Below, piece after piece: positions 24,133-31,579 of a DNA stretch of 51,395 nt. Under the pieces are notes generated by a model. The model was given only the letters and a program-made list of their open reading frames with translations. It was not told the origin of the DNA and ran no database searches. The stretch lies in NCBI RefSeq assembly GCF_003426775.1, contig NZ_QJUG01000033.1:1-51395 (forward strand), written 5' to 3'. The stretch's first letter is position 1. Each line of letters begins with the position of its first letter. This stretch comes from Allorhizocola rhizosphaerae (lineage in GTDB: Bacteria; Actinomycetota; Actinomycetes; Mycobacteriales; Micromonosporaceae). The translations under genes were made by a program, and so were the position numbers.

Positions 24133-25626
24133 ATGCAGCCGGACCCGCTTGCGCCGTGCGCAGCATGGATTTCCCATCCGCTGAGCGTCGCGGGACTGGT
24201 CGTGTTGGTGCTCAACGACCACGTGCTGAAGGCCGCGTGGCCCGGCGTGGTGACCGGCAAGCTCAGTGACGCCGCGGGAATGCTGATGTTCCCGCCGCTG
24301 CTCGCGGTGCTCGTGGCCGTCGCGCTGCCGCGGGCTCGGGCTCGCGTGCTGGCGGTGGTGGCACTGGTCGCGACCGGTGCGGTGTTCGGGGTCGTCAAGG
24401 CGAGCGGGCGGGCGGCCGAGGTGGCTTCGCACGCCTGGTCCGTCGTGAATGGACCGTCGACTGTGCTCGCCGACCCGACCGATCTGCTCGCGCTGCCGGT
24501 GCTTGCGTTGTCTTGGCTGGCATGGCGGCGGGCCAGCGGCAGGCCCGTCACCGATGGACGGGCCCGGCTGGTGCGGGCGCTGGTGCTGGTACCCATAGGA
24601 TTGATCGCCACGGTAGCGACCACAGCTCGACCTGACCCGATAACTGTCATCTGGGTGGGCGAGGCCGAGGGCAAACCGGCCATGGGCTACACCGGCGGGA
24701 CACTCATCGGAGTGTATGTGGGCGCGAGCGACGACGGCGGCCGCACCTTCGAGACCGCGCCGCCTGGCCGGCCGCCGCGAGAGGTCATGCGCAACACACA
24801 GGCCTGCGCGGGGAGCCGCTGCTATCGGGTCGTGCCAGGCGAGCTGCACGTGCAGGAAAGCCACGACGCCGGGCGGAGCTGGACCACGGCGTGGCAGATC
24901 AGCGGCTGGCAATACCGCGCGCTGGCGGTCGACCACGAAGACGTCAGCGACCCGGCAACCGAGCTGTCGTCGCAGTCCGTCGCGGTCCTTGGCACGGAGA
25001 GCGATCACATGGTGCTGGTGGCGAACGGGCGCGATGGCGTGCTTCGCCGCGACAGCTCGGGCAAGTGGGAGCGGGTCGGCGTCGAGGGACACAGCCTCCC
25101 ACCGTTGCGCGCGGTACCGGACTTCACCGGCCATCGCGTGATGGTCGGGTTGTTGGGTTTGCTCGCTGTCGCGTGCGCGGGGTTGGTCGTGTTGGCGTAC
25201 TTGGCGTGGCGGTCTCTCCCCCGGGCACGGGTTCGGGCGTTCCTTTTCCTCGCCCCGGTAACGGTTGTGCTCGACATGTGCTGGCTCTTCCCGCAGCGGG
25301 CGCCGGTTGGGCTCTGGTGGATCTGGGGCGTGGCAAATGGGGTGGCACTGTTCGCGTGTGCGACCGTTGCCGTGTCGTTGTATCGGCTCGGCAAGGTGCG
25401 TGCGCTCGTGACGCTGGTGGTGCTGGCCGGTGTGACGGCGTGGGTCGCGCAGGCCAACTTCAGTCTCGAACCGGCCGGGTCGCTGGACCTCTATCCGTTG
25501 CGCACCGGTGCGGGATTGTTCGAGACGGCACAGATAATCGGCTCGTTGCTACCTGTCGCGCTGGGCATTGCGGCGGCGGCGGTGGCCGCATCGCTGCTGG
25601 GGCACATCGGCGCGGAAGAACCGTAG
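24133..25626 (+). CDS. polytopic membrane protein with Asp-box-containing outer domain
   Basis: A 497-residue protein. Residues about 12-170 contain four or five hydrophobic segments with the conserved-looking stretch NDHVLKAAWPGVVTGKLSDA. Residues about 175-330 form a soluble domain with two Asp-box-like turns (SDDGGRTFE and ESHDAGRSWT) and a Cys pair (CAGSRC). The C-terminal third has four to five more hydrophobic segments. I recall the first motif from uncharacterised bacterial membrane proteins; no function is known to me. It diverges from the subtilase gene with 123 bp between starts, so the two may share control. Confidence 0.75.
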   Translation: MQPDPLAPCAAWISHPLSVAGLVVLVLNDHVLKAAWPGVVTGKLSDAAGMLMFPPLLAVLVAVALPRARARVLAVVALVATGAVFGVVKASGRAAEVASHAWSVVNGPSTVLADPTDLLALPVLALSWLAWRRASGRPVTDGRARLVRALVLVPIGLIATVATTARPDPITVIWVGEAEGKPAMGYTGGTLIGVYVGASDDGGRTFETAPPGRPPREVMRNTQACAGSRCYRVVPGELHVQESHDAGRSWTTAWQISGWQYRALAVDHEDVSDPATELSSQSVAVLGTESDHMVLVANGRDGVLRRDSSGKWERVGVEGHSLPPLRAVPDFTGHRVMVGLLGLLAVACAGLVVLAYLAWRSLPRARVRAFLFLAPVTVVLDMCWLFPQRAPVGLWWIWGVANGVALFACATVAVSLYRLGKVRALVTLVVLAGVTAWVAQANFSLEPAGSLDLYPLRTGAGLFETAQIIGSLLPVALGIAAAAVAASLLGHIGAEEP

Positions 25627-26010
25627 GGTAGGCCGTCATGCACCTCATCCGTATCGCCACCGCCTTTGCCTGCGTGGCCCGCTCGGTGGATGCGGCAGCC
25701 AGCGCCGCCGTCCATGCCCCAAAGCCGAGGCGACAGTGCGGACGCCGGGTGAGCCAGAGTTAGCGACGAAGACAGGGTCGCTCGTCCATCGTGGAGAACA
25801 CCGGCCCGTGTCGGCCATTCGCGGCAAATGTCGGAAGAGTCCAGCTCATGGCAGGCGGTGCAAGAAGTCCGACAAAAATCATGGGCGTGGAACAGTAGCG
25901 CTTTCAACAAAAGCCGTGTAAGGTTGCCCGCAGCGCTCGTTCGAATGGCTTCCCCCGTGGCTGTTCGAACGAGCCTCTTCTTTTGCCCGCCGAGCGGGAG
26001 CAATGCCAGC
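25627..26010. other. 384-bp stretch with no gene recognised
   Basis: Open frames on both strands show no protein similarity I recognise. The only structure I see is the hairpin at 25935-25974. An uncharacterised small RNA ending in that hairpin is possible but not shown. Confidence 0.5.
25935..25984 (+). terminator. hairpin with T-rich tail
   Basis: GCTCGTTCGAA and TTCGAACGAGC form a perfect 11-bp stem with an 18-nt loop, followed by CTCTTCTTTT. This is a good Rho-independent terminator for plus-strand transcription, about 310 nt after the membrane-protein stop. Confidence 0.65.
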
Positions 26011-26415
26011 TCAGCGTGCGGGTGGGGTCATGGTGACGCCCAACTGCAGAGCCTTGGTGAACATGTCGGCCGTGGCCCACATCGCGACGATGCGGGAGTC
26101 ACGCACGGTGAAGAAGTGCACGCCGTCCCAGGCGATGGTCCTGCCGGTGGGCGGGACCGGACCCCAGTGGCCGGTATGGCGCGCGGTGGCTCGCCAGTGG
26201 AGGGCGACGCGATCGCCGGTCGCGATGAGGTCCGCGATCTCGTAGTGGGTGTCCGACCAGGTTTGCGAGTCTGACTCGTGCCAGGCGCGGAGTCCGGCCG
26301 GCGTGTCGGGCCGGCCGGAGTGGTCGAACGTGGCGGCGAAGAAGTCGGGGAGGCGATCCCAGGCGCGACCGTTCCACACCGACTCGACGAGGTCACGGAT
26401 GAGGCGCTCGTTCAT
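26011..26415 (-). CDS. SnoaL/NTF2-like (ester cyclase family) protein
   Basis: A 134-residue NTF2-fold protein: MNERLIRDLVESVWNGRAWD, FFAATFDHSGRP, then DRVALHWRATARHTGHWGPV, GRTIAWDGVHFFTVRDSRIV and AMWATADMFTKALQLGV. These are the landmarks of the SnoaL-like polyketide cyclase/ester cyclase family, most of whose members have unknown substrates. The ATG at 26415 lies within the last 23 nt of cobC, so it is the final gene of the CbtB-CbtA-CbiB-CobC operon. A link to cobalamin metabolism rests only on position. Confidence 0.75.
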   Translation of the reverse strand: MNERLIRDLVESVWNGRAWDRLPDFFAATFDHSGRPDTPAGLRAWHESDSQTWSDTHYEIADLIATGDRVALHWRATARHTGHWGPVPPTGRTIAWDGVHFFTVRDSRIVAMWATADMFTKALQLGVTMTPPAR

Positions 26416-27448
26416 GCCTGCCAAGGATATAAGCGAGCTCCGATGCGAACGCCGACATGGTCGCGTGGTCCCGAACCGCGATCCGCAGCCAGTCAGGCCC
26501 GAGGCCCGGGAAGGTGTCACCTCTGCGCACCGCCCAGCCGCGCGATCGCAACGCCAACCGCACCCGGTCGGCGCCTGCCAAGTGAACCAGCACGAAAGAG
26601 GACGTGGGCGTGCCCGCGACCGCCACGCCCGGAAGCTGCGCGAGCAGGCCGACGAGGTGTGCCCGGTCGTCGGCGAGCGCCAGGGCGATCCGGTGGGCCT
26701 CCACGACCGCGACAGGCGAACTGCACGCGATGGCCGCGGCGAGGGCGGGCGTGCTGACCGGCCAGAGTGGAGCAGCCGACTCCAGCCGAGCGATGATCGG
26801 GGCCGGCCCAAGCACATAACCAACCCGCAATCCGGCCAATCCCCACGTCTTCGTGAGGCTGCGCACCACGACCAGCCCGGGCAGATCCCGCCGATGGGCG
26901 ACGGACTCGGCCTCGCCCGGGATCGTGTCGGCGAACGCCTCGTCCACGAGCACGACCCGCCCAGGCCGGGCCAACCGCTCGATGACCGAAGCCGGGTGCA
27001 GGACCGAGGTCGGATTGGTGGGGTTGCCGATCACGACGAGGTCCGCCTCGGCCGGAATCAGTGCATGGTCGAGGACGAATGGGGGCGGAAGCACGGCGCG
27101 CTCAACCGCTTGGCCCGCTTGACGAAGCGCCGCCTCGGGCTCAGTGAACTGCGGGTGCACCACGACCGCACGACCCGGGCGCAACGCCTGCGCCACAAGC
27201 GTGAACGCCTGCGCGGCCCCGGCCGTGAGCAACACCTCCTCGACGGGGCGCCCGTGCCGTGCCGCCACCGCCGCACGCGCCTGCGCTCCGTCCGGATAGC
27301 GGGCCAGATCGTCCAAACTGGACCGGATCGGCTCGGCCAGCCAGTCGGGCAGTGGATCCGTGCGCACGTTCACGGCCAGATCGATCAGCCCCGGCCCGAC
27401 CTCCGAATCCCCGTGGTGCGCAAGCAACGCGTCATCCACGACGCGCAC
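26393..27448 (-). CDS. cobC: threonine-phosphate decarboxylase-like PLP enzyme (CobC/CobD type)
   Basis: A 351-residue fold-type I PLP enzyme. SLTKTWGLAGLRVGYVLGPA holds the Schiff-base lysine; VVIGNPTNPTSVLHP and VLVDEAFAD bind the cofactor, and a C-terminal Arg segment (DWLRIAVRDH) binds the carboxylate. In the B12 pathway this class makes or handles (R)-1-aminopropan-2-ol phosphate, the linker attached by CbiB, and its gene here overlaps the cbiB stop by 17 nt. The start is GTG. Distinguishing it from a histidinol-phosphate aminotransferase rests mainly on operon context, which is strong. Confidence 0.87.
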   Translation of the reverse strand: MRVVDDALLAHHGDSEVGPGLIDLAVNVRTDPLPDWLAEPIRSSLDDLARYPDGAQARAAVAARHGRPVEEVLLTAGAAQAFTLVAQALRPGRAVVVHPQFTEPEAALRQAGQAVERAVLPPPFVLDHALIPAEADLVVIGNPTNPTSVLHPASVIERLARPGRVVLVDEAFADTIPGEAESVAHRRDLPGLVVVRSLTKTWGLAGLRVGYVLGPAPIIARLESAAPLWPVSTPALAAAIACSSPVAVVEAHRIALALADDRAHLVGLLAQLPGVAVAGTPTSSFVLVHLAGADRVRLALRSRGWAVRRGDTFPGLGPDWLRIAVRDHATMSAFASELAYILGRHERAPHP

Positions 27449-28370
27449 CCCTCACGGCGACGGCCACCGCCAACGCGCCCAACCCCACGAGCCCGCTCAA
27501 CACCGCCGCCCGGCGGACATCATCTGGCAATGGGCGGCGCGAGGACGGAAACCCAAGCTCTGGACGGGATTCTGAGCGTCCGAAGTAGACATTGGTCCCG
27601 CCGAGCCGGGCATCGAGCGCCCCCGCGAACGAAGCCTCGCACTGACCCGAATTCGGCGAGGGATGCCTGCGTCCGTATGCCCGCCACGCCAACCAAGCGC
27701 GTCGCGTCGACCCTCCCACCGCAGGCGCGAATGCCCCCGCCAGCAAGGCCGTCAGCCGCGACGGCACCAGGTTGGCCGCGTCATCGAGCCGGGCCGACGC
27801 CGTGCCGAACCGCTCATAGCGCGGCGACCGGTGACCCACCATCGCGTCCAAAGTGTTCACCGCTCGATAGAAGACAAGCCCCGGCAGCCCGAGAATCCCA
27901 CCCCACACCAGCGGCGCCACCACCGCATCGGACGTGTTCTCCGCGACCGACTCCAGCGCGGCGCGCGCCAATTCCGGCTCGTCCAACATGGATGGATCGC
28001 GCCCGCAGAGGTTGGGCAACCGCTCCCGCGCCGCGGCGATGTCTCCAGCTTCGAGCGATGACGCGAGCATCCGGCCCTCGCGCCGCAGCGATCGCCCACC
28101 GAGCACCGCCCACGTCGCCGCCGTCACAAGAGCGAACCGGGCAACCGGCCTTCTCGCCAACCGCTGGGCTATCACCGCACCCGCCACCGGAACGCCGACC
28201 GCGATCGTGGTGAACAGCGCGCCGCGCCCGCGCGATGGCCCGTAAACGCGCTTTTCGACCGCCGCCGCGAACGATCCGTACCCCGCGACAGGATGAAAAC
28301 GCCTCGGATCGCCGGCCACCGCGTCGAGCGCGTAACCGGCGATCAGCCCGGCGATGTCAGCCTTGCGCAT
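27432..28370 (-). CDS. cbiB: adenosylcobinamide-phosphate synthase CbiB/CobD
   Basis: A 312-residue membrane protein that joins aminopropanol (or its phosphate) to adenosylcobyric acid. The N-terminus AGYALDAVAGDPRRFHPVAG is the family signature; LESVAENTSDAVVAPLVWGG and YRAVNTLDAMVGHRSPRYER are the conserved core motifs, followed by RLDDAANLVPSRLTALL. The open frame extends to 28709 across repeats, but homology begins at the ATG at 28370, inside the last codons of the preceding ferredoxin gene. Four to five hydrophobic segments are visible. Confidence 0.93.
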   Translation of the reverse strand: MRKADIAGLIAGYALDAVAGDPRRFHPVAGYGSFAAAVEKRVYGPSRGRGALFTTIAVGVPVAGAVIAQRLARRPVARFALVTAATWAVLGGRSLRREGRMLASSLEAGDIAAARERLPNLCGRDPSMLDEPELARAALESVAENTSDAVVAPLVWGGILGLPGLVFYRAVNTLDAMVGHRSPRYERFGTASARLDDAANLVPSRLTALLAGAFAPAVGGSTRRAWLAWRAYGRRHPSPNSGQCEASFAGALDARLGGTNVYFGRSESRPELGFPSSRRPLPDDVRRAAVLSGLVGLGALAVAVAVRGARRG

Positions 28371-28860
28371 CGCCGTGTTCCAAGGCCGCAGGCGTCTCGC
28401 CTCGGCCCCCCGCCCACCCCGACCGGCTACCAGGCCACGTGGCCTCCTCTCGCGCCCGCCCGGCCGGCGACTGAATGGCCGCAGGCGTCTCGCCTCGGCC
28501 CCCCGCCCGCCACGACCGGCTGCCAGACCGTGTGGTTTCCTCTCGCGCCCGCCCGGCCGACGGCTTACGCGGGCGCTCGATGACAAACGGCCGCAAAGCA
28601 TCCGGGATCGGCCCGCCGGAGACGGCCCACTGCGCCACCCACTTCGTCGTCTCGGCATCGTGAATGCCACCGAGCCAGACCCGCCTGCGCCGGTGCACCA
28701 CCAGCACATTGGAATGCTCGCACACGTCCAAGCATTGGCTCACGCGCACAAGCACTCCAGCGGCCCGCAGGATGTCAATCTGTCCATTGTGGTCGGTGTC
28801 GGGATGTTTCGCTGTGCTGCCGCAGCAACAGTCGCGGCAGACGGTGACGGTCGGGCTCAT
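28357..28860 (-). CDS. thioredoxin-like [2Fe-2S] ferredoxin with repeated C-terminal tail
   Basis: A 167-residue protein. Residues 1-100 are a thioredoxin-like 2Fe-2S ferredoxin: VTVCRDCCCGS near the N-terminus and SQCLDVCEHSNVLVV provide the cluster Cys residues, and AQWAVSGGPIPDAL closes the domain. Proteins of this kind are common in actinobacterial B12 operons next to CbtA/CbiB. The last 65 residues are Arg/Gly/Glu-rich and are encoded by two copies of a 93-bp repeat. The tail is unlike the rest and probably disordered. The start ATG overlaps the cbtA stop as ATGA; the stop lies 13 nt inside cbiB. Confidence 0.85.
   Translation of the reverse strand: MSPTVTVCRDCCCGSTAKHPDTDHNGQIDILRAAGVLVRVSQCLDVCEHSNVLVVHRRRRVWLGGIHDAETTKWVAQWAVSGGPIPDALRPFVIERPRKPSAGRAREETTRSGSRSWRAGGRGETPAAIQSPAGRAREEATWPGSRSGWAGGRGETPAALEHGDAQG
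28384..28569. repeat. two tandem 93-bp repeats inside the ferredoxin gene
   Basis: Copies begin at 28384 and 28477 with GGCCGCAGGCGTCTCGCCTC and are about 90% identical. Because 93 is a multiple of three, each adds 31 residues (AGRAREE...GRGETPAA) to the ferredoxin without breaking its frame. Confidence 0.85.
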
Positions 28861-29543
28861 GCGGTGGCGGTCACCGCGATCCGTTGCGCCTGCCGCACGG
28901 CCGCCAGGCCGAAGCCGGCGCCGATGCCGGCCCAGGTCAGCGCGAGCGTCAGCAACGACACCAAGCGGAACGACCACAGCAGCCCCGCCGGGAACCCGTC
29001 GACGTCAACCGACCCGGGCAGCGCGAACAGCAGCGCCAGCCCGGCGACGACCACACCGGCCGCGGCCAGCTGGCGCACCGGCTGGCCCGGCGCCGCGATC
29101 CGCCACGCGAGCGCAATCGCCGCGACACTGATGACCACCGCCGCGAGCCACACGGCATTGCGAGTGTCCACAGTGTCAGCATCGCCGATCCCGGGCGGAT
29201 TGGCCGGGAAACGCAGAAACGGCAGCAGGCTCACGCCCAGAAAACCCGCACCCGCAAGGCGCATCGAGCGACCCCAGGGATCCTTCAAAAGATCCTTTTT
29301 ATGGAGGTACCAGTAAAGCACCCCGAAAATCAGGCCGAGGCTCACGCCGATCAGCACCGCCGCGACGAGCAGCCCCACCTGTTGGGTGTCCCGGGAGAAC
29401 ACCTCGTCGCCGCCATGCGAGTCCTCAAGGGCGATGGCGCGGTCGAGCAGCGGCCCGCCCATTAGGAGCGACACGAGCCCAGAGGCGAGGCCGGCGCACG
29501 CGCCGGCCAGGCCACCGCGCCCGACAAGCGATAACAGGCTCAT
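28857..29543 (-). CDS. cbtA: CbtA cobalt transporter subunit
   Basis: A 228-residue membrane protein with five to six hydrophobic segments: GGLAGACAGLASGLVSLLMG at the start, LVAAVLIGVSLGLIFGVLYW and SMRLAGAGFLGVSLLPFLRF in the middle, with PANPPGIGDADTV in the outer loop (the P-x-N-P-P pattern typical of CbtA). CbtAB are predicted B12-riboswitch-controlled cobalt transporters. It starts 2 nt after cbtB stops and shares control with the riboswitch at 29776-29931. Confidence 0.9.
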   Translation of the reverse strand: MSLLSLVGRGGLAGACAGLASGLVSLLMGGPLLDRAIALEDSHGGDEVFSRDTQQVGLLVAAVLIGVSLGLIFGVLYWYLHKKDLLKDPWGRSMRLAGAGFLGVSLLPFLRFPANPPGIGDADTVDTRNAVWLAAVVISVAAIALAWRIAAPGQPVRQLAAAGVVVAGLALLFALPGSVDVDGFPAGLLWSFRLVSLLTLALTWAGIGAGFGLAAVRQAQRIAVTATA

Positions 29544-29545
29544 GC

Positions 29546-29734
29546 TCAGTGGCAGTTCGCCGCGAACATGTGCCGGCCGTCGTGGTTGAACTCGTGCAGG
29601 TAGATGCCCTGCGACAGGAGCACCAGATAGAGCATGAGCAGTGCGCCCGCGACGACAACGCCGGTGAGCATCAGATCCCTGAGCCTGCCGACCGACTCTT
29701 GCGCCGCGGCCTCAGGCACGATCATCTCGGACAT
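29546..29734 (-). CDS. cbtB: CbtB cobalt transporter subunit
   Basis: A 62-residue single-pass membrane protein (LMLTGVVVAGALLMLYLVLL) followed by a short His-rich outer tail, HEFNHDGRHMFAANCH, the hallmark of CbtB and the probable metal-binding site. GAGGAGG precedes the ATG. It is the first gene of the operon downstream of a B12 riboswitch, as expected for repression of cobalt uptake when cobalamin is plentiful. Confidence 0.92.
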   Translation of the reverse strand: MSEMIVPEAAAQESVGRLRDLMLTGVVVAGALLMLYLVLLSQGIYLHEFNHDGRHMFAANCH

Positions 29735-29775
29735 GCCTTACCTCCTCTACGGGGTTCACCGCCCCGGGTTGGGAT

Positions 29776-29931
29776 GACGACGGGTCAGTGTCCTGACTCC
29801 CGGATCTCGCACGCACCCCACGCCTTCCAACCGCTGACGCGGCCGTGGCCTCCAAACGAATGCGGGGGCGCTCCCCGGTCACAGTGGCGGGACCGTCCCA
29901 GATTTGCACTGGCTTCCTGCACACCGTCGTC
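29776..29931 (-). ncRNA. cobalamin riboswitch upstream of cbtB
   Basis: Read on the minus strand it contains GGAAGCCAGTGCAAATCTGG, CCGCCACTGTGACCGGGGAG, GCGGTTGGAAGGC and the B12 box GAGTCAGGACACTGACC, in the standard order. The P1 helix is formed by GACGACGG (29776-29783) and CCGTCGTC (29924-29931). It ends 41 nt before the cbtB start. Confidence 0.93.
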
Positions 29932-29963
29932 TCGCTGTTTAGCTGTTGGACTTACCTTGCCAG

Positions 29964-30836
29964 TTAGTGGTGGTGACCGTCAAACCCATGTTGGTGATGG
30001 CCATCGTGTGGGTGATGGTGCGGCGTCTGGGGCGCACCCAGTTTCGTCTCGAATCCGGGAAGCGCGACGCGGTACACACAAGAATCGCAATTCATTCTGA
30101 TGTCACCGGCAAGCGCCTCGGTATAGCGCTCGACGACCAGGTCGGCGAGGGCGTCGGTGTCACCGAGCACGCCCGCGACGCCGATGTCGAGACCCGGGTG
30201 GACTGACTGGGCCTTGACGCGGTCGGGCAGGACGCCGCCGAAGAGGAAGTATGGAAGCACCACCACACGGCGGGCGCCGAGCGCGGCGCAGCGGGCGAGC
30301 CCTTGCGCGACATTGGGCGGCGCGAGTGAGACGAACGCGTATTCGACTCCGGCCGTGTCGGTGGTTTCGGCCAGAAGGCGAGCGACCTTCGCGACTTCGG
30401 AGTTCGCGTCGGGGTCGGTCGAGCCGCGGCCGACGAGCAGGACCATGGTGCCGGGGTCGGATCCGGCCTCGCTCAGGCGCTCTCGGAGAAGCGATAGGAC
30501 GGTCGGGTGTGGACCGAGCGGGCGGCCGTAGGCAAACGTCAGGCCCGGATGACGGAGCTTCTCGCGGGCCAGCGCGGCAGGGATGTCGCCCTTGGCGTGA
30601 CCGGCCGCGACCAGCATGAGCGGGACGGCCGCGATGCGGGTGCGGCCGCCGGAGACCAGTTCGGCGACAGCGTCGGCGATGGGCGGCGGCGACAGTTCGA
30701 TGAACCCGCCCGCGACCGCGATGGAGCGGGGCGCGAGCCGCTTGCCCACCCGGTCGGCGAAGGCGCGAAACTCCTCCGCCCCGGCCTCATCGGCTGTCCC
30801 GTGCCCGGCGATCAGCAATGCGGGCGGTGTCGTCAC
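29964..30836 (-). CDS. cbiX: CbiX-type sirohydrochlorin cobaltochelatase with His-rich tail
   Basis: A 290-residue protein with the chelatase start PALLIAGHGTADEAG (metal-binding His), IAAVPLMLVAAGHAKGDIPA (second conserved His) and a second, degenerate half beginning TMVLLVGRGSTDPDANSEVA. It can insert Co2+ or another metal into sirohydrochlorin. The C-terminal tail has ten His in its last 18 residues (HHHPHDGHHQHG-type), likely a metal store. The start is GTG behind AAGGAGGA and overlaps the CobH stop. Because a CobN-type chelatase is also encoded, its role here may be early cobalt insertion, metal delivery, or siroheme. Confidence 0.88.
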   Translation of the reverse strand: MTTPPALLIAGHGTADEAGAEEFRAFADRVGKRLAPRSIAVAGGFIELSPPPIADAVAELVSGGRTRIAAVPLMLVAAGHAKGDIPAALAREKLRHPGLTFAYGRPLGPHPTVLSLLRERLSEAGSDPGTMVLLVGRGSTDPDANSEVAKVARLLAETTDTAGVEYAFVSLAPPNVAQGLARCAALGARRVVVLPYFLFGGVLPDRVKAQSVHPGLDIGVAGVLGDTDALADLVVERYTEALAGDIRMNCDSCVYRVALPGFETKLGAPQTPHHHPHDGHHQHGFDGHHH

Positions 30837-31579
30837 CGGTCCTCCTTCAGTGGGTCTCCGTAGAGGAGCGCGTTGACTGCCGCCGCTGCCACGGCCGCGC
30901 CGCCGCGGGCGGAGACGTTCGATAGTTGGGGCAGGGTCGTCTCGCGCAGCGCCTGCTTGGACTCGGCTGCGCCGACAAAGCCGACGGGCAGTCCGATCAC
31001 GAGGGCGGGCGTCACCGCGTTGGTTTGGGACAGCCGCAGAAGTTCGTAGAGTGCCGTCGGAGCGTTGCCGACCACCCAGACCGCGCCGGTCGGGTATTGC
31101 CTCGCGGCCCTCCGGAATCCGGTGGCGGCGCGGGTCAGGCCGGGCTCGGGTGTGTTGTCGATGTGGCAGATCGTTGGATAGCGGGTGATGCCGGCCGCGA
31201 CCATGTTTACGTCGACGATGAGCGGGGCGCCTTCTGCAAGCGCCTGCGCGCCTTGGGACAAGGCGCGTTCGTCGAGCACGAGGTCGTCCCGCCAAGCTGG
31301 GTCGGCGGTGGTGTGGATGATGCGCTCGGCGACGTTGCGGCTCAATGGCTGGAGGCGCGCGGTGTCCACTGTGGAGCGCAAAATGCGATAGGATTCGGCC
31401 TCGATCGGGTGGACCAGTCTGATCGCGTCCACGGGGCACACCTCCACGCATTCGCCGCAGCCGTTGCACAGATGACCGAGGGCGTGCAGCTTCCCGCCGA
31501 CCGGCCTTATCGCGTGGGTGGGGCAGGTGAGCAGGCACGCTCCGCAGCCCTGGCACGCTTCGATGACTACTGTTTCCAT
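30833..31579 (-). CDS. cobH: ferredoxin-precorrin-8X methylmutase fusion (CobH/CbiC)
   Basis: A 248-residue fusion. Residues 1-57 are a bacterial 2x[4Fe-4S] ferredoxin with CQGCGACLLTCP and CNGCGECVEVCP. Residues about 58-248 are precorrin-8X methylmutase: VHPIEAESYRILRSTVDTAR, then IVDVNMVAAGIT and ALVIGLPVGFVGAAESKQAL. The enzyme moves the C11 methyl to C12, giving hydrogenobyrinic or cobyrinic acid, and needs no redox centre itself. The join is in frame, with no ribosome-binding site or start between the parts. It overlaps the CbiG-CobJ stop by 13 nt. Confidence 0.9.
   Translation of the reverse strand: METVVIEACQGCGACLLTCPTHAIRPVGGKLHALGHLCNGCGECVEVCPVDAIRLVHPIEAESYRILRSTVDTARLQPLSRNVAERIIHTTADPAWRDDLVLDERALSQGAQALAEGAPLIVDVNMVAAGITRYPTICHIDNTPEPGLTRAATGFRRAARQYPTGAVWVVGNAPTALYELLRLSQTNAVTPALVIGLPVGFVGAAESKQALRETTLPQLSNVSARGGAAVAAAAVNALLYGDPLKEDR

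Noticed and set aside
25935-25974. tRNA gene (TTCGAA resembles a T-loop)
   Set aside because: No acceptor, D or anticodon stems can be drawn around it. The element is a simple hairpin with a T-rich tail.
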